NCBI GenBank assembly: GCA_022844045.1
Contig: JALHMM010000001.1
Location: 119,487-183,486 of the forward strand
Source: Reyranellaceae bacterium
GTDB lineage: Bacteria > Pseudomonadota > Alphaproteobacteria > Reyranellales > Reyranellaceae
Direction: 5' to 3'
DNA: 64,000 nt
How positions within the stretch are numbered: position 1 is the first letter of the stretch; the number at the start of each line of letters is the position of its first letter. This document shows positions 55,749 to 64,000 of the stretch, one piece after another. A program made the position numbers and the translations under genes. The notes under the pieces were generated by a model. It did not search any database. It was given only the letters and a program-made list of their open reading frames with translations, and was not told the DNA's origin.

Positions 55749-57830
55749 CTAGCCTGACCGCAAAGTGCGCACGGCGGCGTCGCGCTCGAAGAGATAGAGC
55801 AGGGTGCGCAGCGCCTCGCCGCGTGGCGTGGCGAGCGTCGGATCGCGTTCGATGATCAGCTTCGAATCGTCGCGTGCCGCCTGTAGCAGGTCGCCGTGCA
55901 GCGCCAGGTTGGCCAGCCGCATCTCGGGCAGGCCGCTCTGGCGCGTGCCGAGAACCTCACCGCCGCCGCGCAGGCGCAGATCCTCCTCGGCAATGCGGAA
56001 GCCGTCCTCGGTCTCGCGCATGATGGCCAGGCGCGCGCGGGCGCTCTCCGACAGCGGCGAGCCGTAGAGCAGCAGGCAGGACGAGGCTTCCTCGCCGCGG
56101 CCGACACGCCCGCGCAGCTGGTGCAACTGCGCCAGGCCGAAGCGCTCGGCGTGCTCGATCACCATCACGGTGGCCGCCGGCACGTCGACGCCGACCTCGA
56201 TCACTGTCGTCGCCACCAGCAACTGCGCCGCACCCGAGGAGAACGCAGCCATGGCCTTGTCGCGCTCGGTCGCCTTCATCTGTCCGTGCACCATCGCCAC
56301 TCTGTCGCCGAAACGCGCCACCAACGTCGCGAAGCGATCCTCGGCGGCGGCGAGGTCGACGACCTCCGACTCCTCGACCAGCGGGCAGACCCAGTAGACC
56401 CGGCCGCCCGACGCGATGCGCCGGCCGACCGCGCCCACCACCTCGTCGAGGCGGTCGAGCGGCACAGTGCGGGTGTCGATCGGCTTGCGACCGGCCGGCT
56501 TCTCGGTCAGCCGCGAGACATCGAGATCGCCATAGACCGCCAGCATCAGGGTGCGCGGGATCGGCGTGGCGCTCATGACCAGCATGTCGACGGCCCGGCC
56601 CTTGGCCGAGAGCGTCAGCCGCTGATGCACGCCGAAGCGATGCTGTTCGTCGATCACCGCCAGCGCCAGGTCGGCGAACGCCACGTCCTCCTGCACCAGC
56701 GCATGCGTGCCGACGATCAGCTGGATCGAGCCGCTGGCCAGGCCCTCGTAGATCTGCGCCTTGCGTTTGGCCGTGTCGCGGCCGGTCAGCAGGGTGAGCT
56801 GGACTCCGGCCAGTTCGGCGAGCGGCGCCATGGTGGCGAAATGCTGGCGCGCCAGGATCTCGGTCGGCGCCATCAGCGCTGCCTGGCAGCCGGCCTCGAC
56901 CGCGGTGAGCATGGCCAGGAACGCCACCACGGTCTTGCCGCTGCCGACATCGCCTTGGAGCATGCGCACCATGCGCGAGTCCGAGGCCATGTCGCCGGCG
57001 ATCTCGGCGCCGGCCATCACCTGGCTGGGTGTCAGGCGGTAGGGCAGGGCGGCCAGCACCTTGTCGCGCAGGCGCCCGTCACCCCGGATCGAGCGGCCCG
57101 GCACTTCGCGCTGCTGCTCCCGCCCCAGCGAGATCGCCAGCTGGCTGGCCAGCAGCTCGTCATAGGCCAGCCGCCGGCGCGCCAGCGTCGTCGGCTCGAG
57201 ATCCTTCTCGCTCTCGGGATGGTGCGCCTGAAGCAGTGCGCTCTTCCAGTCGGCCCAGCCGTTGCGCTGCTTCCATGCTGGATCGAGCCATTCCGGCATA
57301 TCAGGCGCCCGCTCCAGCGCCGCCTCGATCGCCTTCTGCAGTGGCCTGGCGGTCAGCCCCGCGGTCAGCCCGTAGACCGGTTCGACGCGCATCACCTTCT
57401 CGCGCTCGGCCAGGGTGACGACATGGTCGGGATGGGTGATCTGCGGCAGGCCCTGGTACATCTCGATCCGGCCACTGATGATCCGCTGCTCGCCGGGCGG
57501 CAAGAGCTTCTGGATGTACTCGCTGTGGCCGTGGAAGTAGACCAGCGAGATCGTGCCGCCCTCGTCGTGACACCACACGCGATAGGGCTGTCGCCGACCG
57601 CGCGGCACCTGGTGCTCGGACACCGTGACCGTGAGCGTTACCATCTCGCCCACCCGCGCCTCGGCGATCTTGGGCGAATGGCGCCGGTCGATCAGCCCCT
57701 GCGGCAAATGCCACAGCAGGTCGCCGACACGCGGGCCGACCAGCTTCTCGACCAGGCGGCCGAGCTTGTCGCCGATGCCGGGCAGCGAGGTTGGGCCGGC
57801 GAAGAGGGGGTTGAGGAGGGCGGGACGCAT
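55749..57830 (-). CDS. recG: ATP-dependent DNA helicase RecG
   Basis: A 693-residue RecG that remodels stalled forks and Holliday junctions. The wedge domain is in the first 150 residues; the helicase motifs include QGDVGSGKTVVAF (Walker A), VIDEQHRFGVHQR (motif II), ATPIPRT and QLRGRVGRG (motif VI). Length is standard. It starts with MRPALLNPLFAGPTSLPGIG. It is divergent from sdhE with a 152-bp gap holding both promoters. Confidence 0.97.
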   Translation of the reverse strand: MRPALLNPLFAGPTSLPGIGDKLGRLVEKLVGPRVGDLLWHLPQGLIDRRHSPKIAEARVGEMVTLTVTVSEHQVPRGRRQPYRVWCHDEGGTISLVYFHGHSEYIQKLLPPGEQRIISGRIEMYQGLPQITHPDHVVTLAEREKVMRVEPVYGLTAGLTARPLQKAIEAALERAPDMPEWLDPAWKQRNGWADWKSALLQAHHPESEKDLEPTTLARRRLAYDELLASQLAISLGREQQREVPGRSIRGDGRLRDKVLAALPYRLTPSQVMAGAEIAGDMASDSRMVRMLQGDVGSGKTVVAFLAMLTAVEAGCQAALMAPTEILARQHFATMAPLAELAGVQLTLLTGRDTAKRKAQIYEGLASGSIQLIVGTHALVQEDVAFADLALAVIDEQHRFGVHQRLTLSAKGRAVDMLVMSATPIPRTLMLAVYGDLDVSRLTEKPAGRKPIDTRTVPLDRLDEVVGAVGRRIASGGRVYWVCPLVEESEVVDLAAAEDRFATLVARFGDRVAMVHGQMKATERDKAMAAFSSGAAQLLVATTVIEVGVDVPAATVMVIEHAERFGLAQLHQLRGRVGRGEEASSCLLLYGSPLSESARARLAIMRETEDGFRIAEEDLRLRGGGEVLGTRQSGLPEMRLANLALHGDLLQAARDDSKLIIERDPTLATPRGEALRTLLYLFERDAAVRTLRSG

Positions 57831-57982
57831 GGTTCTGCCGGCAGCCTAGCATCCGGGGCATGTGGATGGCCGCTGACTCCGACGCGCTTCCACCCTATAT
57901 AGCGCTCCGACCATCCCGGCCGGTCTGCGAGGAGCACCCCCGCAGGCCGGTGGGAGGCAGTCGATTCTGCGGAGCGTGGGCG

Positions 57983-58264
57983 ATGAGCGGGGAGATCACC
58001 GAGGACGAGGCGCTGGAGCGCCGCCGCCGGCGGCTGATCTATCGCAGCGATCATCGCGGCGTCAAAGAGAACGACATCCTGCTCGGCCAGTTCGCCAAGG
58101 CGCATCTGCAGGGCTTCGATGCCGCCCAGCTCGACCGCTACGAGGCGCTGCTCGAGGAGAGCGACAACGACATCTTCGACTGGGTCGCCGGCCGCGCGGA
58201 GATCCCGGCCGAGAAGGACTCCGACGTGCTGCGCCTGCTGCTGGCGTTCCAGGTGACATTCTAG
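57983..58264 (+). CDS. sdhE: Succinate dehydrogenase assembly factor SdhE
   Basis: A 93-residue SdhE/Sdh5 family protein that promotes FAD attachment to succinate dehydrogenase. The signature YRSDHRGVKENDILLG contains the RGxxE motif at about residues 24-28; the FDWVAGRAEIP region follows. The ATG at 57983 gives the normal length. sdh genes are not in this window. It lies between the two family C repeats. Confidence 0.93.
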   Translation: MSGEITEDEALERRRRRLIYRSDHRGVKENDILLGQFAKAHLQGFDAAQLDRYEALLEESDNDIFDWVAGRAEIPAEKDSDVLRLLLAFQVTF

Positions 58265-58277
58265 ATATGCCCCTTTC

Positions 58278-58332
58278 TGTCATCCCGAGCGCAGCGAGGG
58301 ATCCAGGGCCATCCTAGATCCCTCGCTGCGCT
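58278..58332. repeat. Palindromic repeat family C, copy 4
   Basis: TGTCATCCCGAGCGCAGCGA and its complement at the right side; differs from the copy at 55658 only in the loop. It separates sdhE from mfd. Confidence 0.82.
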
Positions 58333-58367
58333 CGGGATGACAGACTCGAATTCGATAGAGGTTCAGT

Positions 58368-61300
58368 GTGGCCGCCTTCGCCGACATCCTGCCCCGTATC
58401 CACGCGCGTCGGGCGCATTGGCAGCTCTTCGGCGCGCCGGAGGGTGCCGACGCGCTGCTGCTGTCGGAGCTGGCGCGCTCGTCGGGCGGCACCGACGTCC
58501 TCTACGTCGTGCGCGACGGCAATCGGCTGGAACGACTGGAGGAGGCGCTGGGTTTTTTCGCGCCCGGCCGCGAAGTCCTGAGCTTCCCGGCCTGGGACTG
58601 CCTGCCCTACGACCGCCAGTCGCCGCACCCCGACATCGTCGGCGAACGCCTCGACACGCTTACCCGGCTGGCCTCGGACAAGCCGACCGGAACCCCGGCG
58701 CGCATCGTGCTGGCCTCGATCGGTGCCGTGCTGCAGCGCGTGCCTCGACGCGCGCTCTATGCCGGTCTCGGATTCGAGATCAGCGCCGGCAAGCCGATCG
58801 ACGTCGCCGCCCTGCAGCGTTTCCTGGGCGACAACGGTTATTCGCGCGGCGAGACGGTGATGGAGCCGGGCGAGTTCGCGGTGCGCGGCGGCCTGATCGA
58901 TCTCTACCCGCCGGGCGCCGCCGAGCCGCTGCGGCTGGACCTGTTCGGCGACACGCTGGAAAGCATCCGCAGCTTCGATCCGATGAGCCAGCGCACGACG
59001 GGCTCGATCAGGTCGATCACCTTGCGGCCGGTGAGCGAGATCGTGCTGACCGCCGAGTCGATCCAGCGCTTCCGCACCGGCTATCGCGAGCTGTTCGGCA
59101 CCATGGGCGCGGGCGACGACGATCCGCTTTACGAGGCCGTGTCGGCGGGGCAGCGCTATCCCGGCATGGAGCATTGGCTGACATTGTTTCACGACGGGCT
59201 CGACACGCTGTTCGACTACCTGCCCGGCGCCGTGGTCGTGCTCGACCAGCAGATGGAGGAGGCGCGCGCCTCGCGCCTCGAGCTGATCCGCGACTACTAC
59301 CAGGCGCGCAAGGCGGCGCTGGGCGGCGGCGGCAAGAAGGGCGGCTTCGCCGGCGCCGCGCCCTATCGGCCGGTGCCGCCCGAGCGCCTGTACCTGCACG
59401 AGAAGGAATGGAACACGCTGCTGGCGGAGCGGACCATCGTGGCGATGTCGAGCTTCGATGCCGCCGATACGGCGGCTTCAGCCACGAGCATCGATCTAGG
59501 CGGGCGGCGTCACGCCGGATTCGCAGACGCGCGCAAGGCGCAGAACGTCAACCTGTTCGAGGCCGTGGCCAGCCATATCGAGCAGGCGCACAAGGCGAAA
59601 AGGCGCGTGCTGATCGCCGGCTACAGCGAGGGTTCGGTCGAACGCCTGCGCACCTTGCTGCGCGACCACGGTGTCGCCGCGCCGACGGCGGTCGTCGACT
59701 ATCCGACTGCGGTCAACTTGCCTGCCGGCGCTGTCGGCATGGCGATCCTGCCGATCGAGAACGGTTTCACCCTGGATGCGCTGGAAGTGATCGGCGAGGA
59801 GGACATTCTCGGCGATCGCCTGTCGCGTCCCAAGCCCAAGCGCCGGCCGTCCGAGCGCTTCATCGCCGAGGCCTCCGCCCTGGCCGAGAGCGACCTGATC
59901 GTGCATCGCGAGCACGGCATCGGCCGCTACGAGGGCCTGGTCGCGATCGAGGTCGGCGGCGCGCGGCACGACTGCCTGAAGCTGGTCTATGACGGCGGCG
60001 ACAAGCTTTTCGTGCCGGTCGAGAACATCGATGTGTTGAGCCGCTACGGCGCCTCTGACGGACCGGTGGCGCTGGACCGGCTGGGCGGCGCGGGCTGGCA
60101 GTCGCGCTCGGCGCGGCTGAAGCAGCGCATCGCCGACATGGCCGAGCGCCTGATCAAGATCGCCGCCGAGCGCGCGGTGAAGAGCGGCGAGGTGATGGGG
60201 CCGCCCGAGGGCCTCTACGACGAGTTCTGCGCACGCTTCCCCTATGCCGAGACCGACGATCAGCTCAACGCCATTTCTGACGCGATCGAGGATCTCGGCG
60301 GCGGCAAGCCAATGGACCGTCTGGTCTGCGGCGACGTCGGCTTCGGCAAGACCGAGGTGGCGCTGCGCGCCGCCTTCGTCGCGGCGATGTCGGGTCGGCA
60401 GGTCGCGGTCGTGGCGCCGACCACCTTGCTGGCGCGCCAGCATCACCGCGTCTTCCTCGAGCGCTTCGCCGGCTTCCCGGTGCGCATCGGCCGCCTGTCG
60501 CGGCTGGTGCCGGCCAAGGAGGCGAGCGAGACACGCAAAGGGCTGAAGGACGGCACGGTCGACATCGTCATCGGCACCCACGCGCTTCTGAGCAAGAGCG
60601 TCGAGATTCCCAATCTGGGCCTGCTGGTGGTCGACGAGGAGCAGCATTTCGGCGTCGCCCACAAGGAGCGCCTGAAGGAGCTCAAGGCCGACGTCCATGT
60701 GCTGACCCTGACCGCGACGCCGATCCCGCGCACCCTGCAGCTCGCCCTGACGGGTGTGCGCGACATGAGCCTGATCGCCACGCCGCCGGTCGACCGCCTC
60801 GCCGTGCGTACCTTCGTCACCCCGGTCGATCCCGTGGCGATCCGCGAGGCGTTGCTGCGTGAGCAGTATCGCGGCGGCCAGAGCTTCTACGTGTGCCCGC
60901 GTATCGAGGATCTCGATGGCGTGGCCGCCTCGATCCGCGAGCTGGTGCCGGAGATTCGCTTCGCCATGGCGCATGGCCGACTGGCGCCGACGACGCTCGA
61001 AGACACCATGCAGGACTTCACCGAAGGCAAGTTCGACCTGCTGCTGTCGACCAACATCGTCGAAAGCGGCCTGGATATCCGCAACGCCAACACGCTGATC
61101 ATCCATCGCGCCGACATGTTCGGCTTGGCGCAGCTCTACCAGCTGCGCGGCCGCGTCGGCCGCGGCAAGACCCGCGCCTATTGCTATCTCACCGTGCCGC
61201 CGGGCCGCGCGCTCAACGAGGCGGCATCCAAGCGGCTGGAGGTGATGCAGACACTCGACACGCTGGGTGCCGGCTTCCAGCTCGCGAGCCACGATCTCGA

Positions 61301-61892
61301 TATCAGAGGCGCCGGCAACCTGCTGGGCGAGGAGCAGTCCGGCCATATCCGCGAGGTCGGCATCGAGCTCTACCAGCAGCTCCTGGAGGAGGCGGTCGAG
61401 GCGGCGCGCGGCCAGGCGCAGGAGTCGCAGCGTCGCGCCACCGACTGGTCGCCGCAGATCAATCTCGGCCTGCCGGTCATGATCCCCGAAACCTACGTCG
61501 CCGACCTCGGCGTGCGCATGTCGCTCTATCGCCGCGCCGCGGCGCTGCGCGACCAGCAGGAGATCGACTCGTTCGCCGCCGAGCTGGTCGACCGCTTCGG
61601 CAAGATGCCGGCCGAGGTGGACAACCTGCTGCGCACCATCGCGCTCAAGGCGCTGTGCCGCGCCGCTGGCGTGGAGAAGGTCGATGCCGGGCCCAAGGGC
61701 GTGCTGTTCGCTTTCCGCGACAACGTCTTCGCACGGCCGGAGAAGCTGATCGCCTACATCCAGCGCAACGCGCCGCTGCTGAAGGTACGGCCCGACCAGA
61801 AGGTCGTGCTGAGCCGCGCCTGGGAAGAGGACACCGCGCGGCTCAACGGCGTCAGCCGCGTCGTCGGCGCGCTCGCGAAGATGGCGGCGTAA
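58368..61892 (+). CDS. mfd: Transcription-repair coupling factor Mfd
   Basis: A 1174-residue protein that displaces stalled RNA polymerase and recruits UvrA. UvrB-like region near residues 1-350 (FPAWDCLPYDRQSPHPDIVG). RNA polymerase-interacting RID domain near residues 510-580, then RecG-like helicase motifs GDVGFGKTEVALRA (Walker A), VVDEEQHFGVAHKE, ATPIPRTL and QLRGRVGRGK. The C-terminal TRCF domain ends the protein. It starts at GTG. Length fits alphaproteobacterial Mfd. Confidence 0.97.
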   Translation: MAAFADILPRIHARRAHWQLFGAPEGADALLLSELARSSGGTDVLYVVRDGNRLERLEEALGFFAPGREVLSFPAWDCLPYDRQSPHPDIVGERLDTLTRLASDKPTGTPARIVLASIGAVLQRVPRRALYAGLGFEISAGKPIDVAALQRFLGDNGYSRGETVMEPGEFAVRGGLIDLYPPGAAEPLRLDLFGDTLESIRSFDPMSQRTTGSIRSITLRPVSEIVLTAESIQRFRTGYRELFGTMGAGDDDPLYEAVSAGQRYPGMEHWLTLFHDGLDTLFDYLPGAVVVLDQQMEEARASRLELIRDYYQARKAALGGGGKKGGFAGAAPYRPVPPERLYLHEKEWNTLLAERTIVAMSSFDAADTAASATSIDLGGRRHAGFADARKAQNVNLFEAVASHIEQAHKAKRRVLIAGYSEGSVERLRTLLRDHGVAAPTAVVDYPTAVNLPAGAVGMAILPIENGFTLDALEVIGEEDILGDRLSRPKPKRRPSERFIAEASALAESDLIVHREHGIGRYEGLVAIEVGGARHDCLKLVYDGGDKLFVPVENIDVLSRYGASDGPVALDRLGGAGWQSRSARLKQRIADMAERLIKIAAERAVKSGEVMGPPEGLYDEFCARFPYAETDDQLNAISDAIEDLGGGKPMDRLVCGDVGFGKTEVALRAAFVAAMSGRQVAVVAPTTLLARQHHRVFLERFAGFPVRIGRLSRLVPAKEASETRKGLKDGTVDIVIGTHALLSKSVEIPNLGLLVVDEEQHFGVAHKERLKELKADVHVLTLTATPIPRTLQLALTGVRDMSLIATPPVDRLAVRTFVTPVDPVAIREALLREQYRGGQSFYVCPRIEDLDGVAASIRELVPEIRFAMAHGRLAPTTLEDTMQDFTEGKFDLLLSTNIVESGLDIRNANTLIIHRADMFGLAQLYQLRGRVGRGKTRAYCYLTVPPGRALNEAASKRLEVMQTLDTLGAGFQLASHDLDIRGAGNLLGEEQSGHIREVGIELYQQLLEEAVEAARGQAQESQRRATDWSPQINLGLPVMIPETYVADLGVRMSLYRRAAALRDQQEIDSFAAELVDRFGKMPAEVDNLLRTIALKALCRAAGVEKVDAGPKGVLFAFRDNVFARPEKLIAYIQRNAPLLKVRPDQKVVLSRAWEEDTARLNGVSRVVGALAKMAA

Positions 61893-61898
61893 CGCACT

Positions 61899-62003
61899 CG
61901 TCGTCCTGAGCGAAGCGAAGGATCTAGCGGTATCGCGGTCACCTCAAAGCGGTGTGTCCGTTCGCACCACCGCAAGGTACTACGCTTAGCTCAGGACGAC
62001 GGC
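61899..62003. repeat. Palindromic repeat family D
   Basis: CGTCGTCCTGAGCGAAGCGA at 61899 and GCTTAGCTCAGGACGACG at the right end form an inverted pair around an unrelated centre, between the convergent mfd and frnE-like genes. Only one copy is seen here. It may be a terminator-like repeat. Confidence 0.65.
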
Positions 62004-62008
62004 AAGAG

Positions 62009-62671
62009 CTAAACCGACTGCGCCTGTCCGGCCGCCGCCGTACGCTCTTCCTGCGCCACCAGGTTGAACACCTCGGCGAATGCCGCCGGCGGCTGGGCAC
62101 CGGAGACCGCGTATTTGCGGTTCACGATGAAGCAGGGCACGCCGCTCACGCCCATGCGCCGGGCATAGACGTCGGCGGCGACGACCTCCTGGCGGATCTC
62201 GTCGCTTTCGAGGAAGTCGCGGACTTCCTTCTCATCGACACCGGCGCGCACCGCGCACTCGATCAGCGTGCCGACCGAGCCGATGTCCTGGCCTTCCTCG
62301 AAATAGGCTTTGAACATCGAGTCGACGACCTCGTCCTGGAAGCCCTTGGGGCCGGACCAGTGGATCAGGCGGTGCGAGTTCACCGTGTTGGGCGTGCGCT
62401 GGATGCGGTCGAACTGGAAGCTGATGCCTTCCTCGGCGCCGTTCTCGGCGATGGCGCGGTAGATCTGCCGCGACCGGTCGCCGCCGCCGAATTTCAGCTT
62501 CAGATAGGCCTCGCGCGCCATGCCGTCGGCCGGCATGTCGGGATTGAGCTGGAACGGGCGCCACGCGACCATGATGTCGGTGCGGCCGCTTTCGGCCACG
62601 GCGCGCTCGAAGCGCTTCTTGCCGATGTAGCACCAGGGGCAAATCGTGTCGGAGACGATATCGATCAACAT
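62009..62671 (-). CDS. FrnE/DsbA-like thiol oxidoreductase
   Basis: A 220-residue thioredoxin-fold protein of the DsbA/FrnE family. The active-site motif DTICPWCYIGKKRF contains CPWC, and VSGVPCFIVNRKYAVSGAQ has the cis-Pro. A helical insertion lies between. No signal peptide is visible, so it is probably cytoplasmic and may act in redox repair or as a 2-hydroxychromene-2-carboxylate isomerase-like enzyme. I chose the ATG at 62671; upstream extension is shadow sequence. Confidence 0.87.
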   Translation of the reverse strand: MLIDIVSDTICPWCYIGKKRFERAVAESGRTDIMVAWRPFQLNPDMPADGMAREAYLKLKFGGGDRSRQIYRAIAENGAEEGISFQFDRIQRTPNTVNSHRLIHWSGPKGFQDEVVDSMFKAYFEEGQDIGSVGTLIECAVRAGVDEKEVRDFLESDEIRQEVVAADVYARRMGVSGVPCFIVNRKYAVSGAQPPAAFAEVFNLVAQEERTAAAGQAQSV

Positions 62672-62727
62672 GACGGCAACTCCACGCCGCAGGGGGTAAG
62701 CAAGGCTACGCCGGTATGGCGTTCCTG

Positions 62728-63933
62728 TCACTTCGCCTTCACGGCCTCGCGCCTGTGCAGCACCCAGGCGGCGGCGATCGAGGCGAGCAGGGCCGGCGTG
62801 GTGTAGAGCGTCGCCCACGACCAGCCGCCGGCCGAGACCAGCGCGGCGACGATCGGCGGGCCGAGCAGCGAGCCGATGTTGGAGCACTGCATCAGCACGC
62901 CAGTGGTGGCGCCGATCAGGTCGGGACGCGGCGCATGCACCGGGACGGCGCCGAACAACGCGCCGGGAATGGCGCTGGCCGAGGCCGAGAAAACGAACGC
63001 CATCGCCAGCCGGGCCAGCGGCGGCAACCAGTCGAGGAACACCAGTGCCGCTGTCGCGGCCATAATAAGCGCCGTGCCCGCGAGTACCGCGAAGCGCGGC
63101 ACGCCGCGATGCAGCAGATGGCCGGCGACAAGGCTGCCGCAGACATTGATGGCGATGACGCCGGCGCCGATCGCGGCCGCCAGCGAGATGGAGAAGCCCA
63201 AGGTCTCGACCTGCAGGGTCGGCAGGAAGCCGATCAACGCGAACCACGCGCCCGAATAGAGGCCGAAGCAGATGCCAATGGCGAGCGGGCCAGCCGAGCC
63301 GGCGGTCGTGGTGATATCGCGCCGGAGCGATCGGCCAGGCACCGGCGGTAGCGCGTTGTCGCCCAGGCCCGCCTTCGAGGCGAGGACGGCGAGCGCGATA
63401 ACCAGCAGCAGCAGCGCGCTCGCCCACCACACGCCGTGCCAACCCATCCAGGGCAGCAGCCCGGCGGAGGCGAAGGCCATGGCGCCGGCACCCGCCGGCA
63501 GATAAGCGCCCCAATAGCCCATCATGCGCCTTGTATCGGCTGAGGCTGTCACACGTAGGATCAGGGCGGGCACCGGCACGGCGACCGACAGGAATCCCAG
63601 ACCCTCGAGGATGCGCAGCGTGAAGAGCAGGGTGGCGGAGTGCGTCACGGCGCCCGCCGCGCTCGCGGCGCTGCCCAGCAGCAGGCCGAAGATCACCAGG
63701 CGGCGATGGCCGATGCGATCGGCGGCGAGCGCGATCAGGATGCCGATCAGCGCGGTCATCAGGTTGACGAGCGACACAAACCAGCCGGCGGCGCGCAGGT
63801 CGATGTCGAGCTCGGCGCGGATCGCCGGCAGGGCGGGGGGCACCTTGCCGATCTGCGTCGCCGCAGCGATGCCGGCGACGATCAGCAAGGTGGCGAGCTT
63901 CCAATCGGTGGAGGGGCGAGACGGCGGATTCAC
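62728..63933 (-). CDS. MFS transporter
   Basis: A 401-residue inner-membrane transporter with about twelve hydrophobic segments. The loop ADRIGHRRLVIFG between helices 2 and 3 fits the MFS signature. GTG start at 63933, with no regulator nearby. Substrate unknown. Confidence 0.82.
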   Translation of the reverse strand: MNPPSRPSTDWKLATLLIVAGIAAATQIGKVPPALPAIRAELDIDLRAAGWFVSLVNLMTALIGILIALAADRIGHRRLVIFGLLLGSAASAAGAVTHSATLLFTLRILEGLGFLSVAVPVPALILRVTASADTRRMMGYWGAYLPAGAGAMAFASAGLLPWMGWHGVWWASALLLLVIALAVLASKAGLGDNALPPVPGRSLRRDITTTAGSAGPLAIGICFGLYSGAWFALIGFLPTLQVETLGFSISLAAAIGAGVIAINVCGSLVAGHLLHRGVPRFAVLAGTALIMAATAALVFLDWLPPLARLAMAFVFSASASAIPGALFGAVPVHAPRPDLIGATTGVLMQCSNIGSLLGPPIVAALVSAGGWSWATLYTTPALLASIAAAWVLHRREAVKAK

Positions 63934-64000
63934 GCCGGCACCATGGCCCTATTGCCACCGTTGCGTCCATGCGCGAGTCTCGCGCCCGCCTGATATCGCA

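Noticed and set aside
59496-61346. Minus-strand open frame of about 616 codons over mfd
   Set aside because: Shadow of the mfd coding sequence; the composition is typical of antisense GC-rich frames and has no recognisable domain.

Overview
This window is about 66% GC and reads as chromosomal DNA of an alphaproteobacterium. Evidence for the class includes two EipB/DUF1849 envelope genes, a Rhizobium-type asparaginase, an HTH-fused citrate synthase, and an AspRS with the His of the non-discriminating type. A finer placement (for example Reyranella-like or another Rhodospirillales/Hyphomicrobiales lineage) is a guess. Genes are dense, often overlap by ATGA, and the gaps are littered with short palindromic repeats.

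Layout. 0-3.6 kb: cysteine synthase, ribokinase/NUDIX pair and pirin. 3.6-7.3 kb: a probably acquired DGPF/ECF42 sigma module bracketed by IS-end-like sequence, then GST and an ArsR/SRPBCC pair with a clear promoter-operator. 7.4-11.9 kb: accessory stretch with a caspase-fold protein, a three-gene D5-type helicase module ending in a perfect 32-bp inverted repeat, and a CxxC-containing unknown gene. 12.1-12.4 kb: tRNA-Asn and tRNA-Cys. 12.5-18.5 kb: DUF4139 protein, acpP-fabF, and a DUF559 nuclease gene enclosed in a 541-bp palindromic element, then SDR/SixA. 18.6-29.7 kb: ppk1, small membrane/DUF4287 genes with a TetR regulator, a divergent citrate synthase pair, ppx, RNase D and aspS. 29.6-40.2 kb: envelope proteins (lipoprotein, tandem EipB), transporters, a huge BNR propeller protein, a ROK kinase, and a GNAT gene preceded by what looks like a Trp-Tyr-Phe leader-peptide attenuator. 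40.2-46.5 kb: two AMP-forming acyl-CoA ligases, MetE-like protein and P450. 46.5-54.7 kb: asparaginase, rRNA/tRNA uracil methyltransferase and a tight six-gene catabolic operon ending in a haloacetate-dehalogenase-type hydrolase. 54.7-64 kb: DAG kinase-like protein, recG, sdhE, mfd, FrnE-type thiol oxidoreductase and an MFS transporter.

The most interesting items are (1) the leader peptide MNGRSIASRWYFTSLP plus terminator in front of the GNAT gene, (2) the DUF559 nuclease inside a palindromic repeat that also exists empty elsewhere in the window, (3) the helicase module with its 32-bp inverted repeat, and (4) the unassigned six-gene catabolic operon. All functional statements come from motif recognition by eye; no database search was run.
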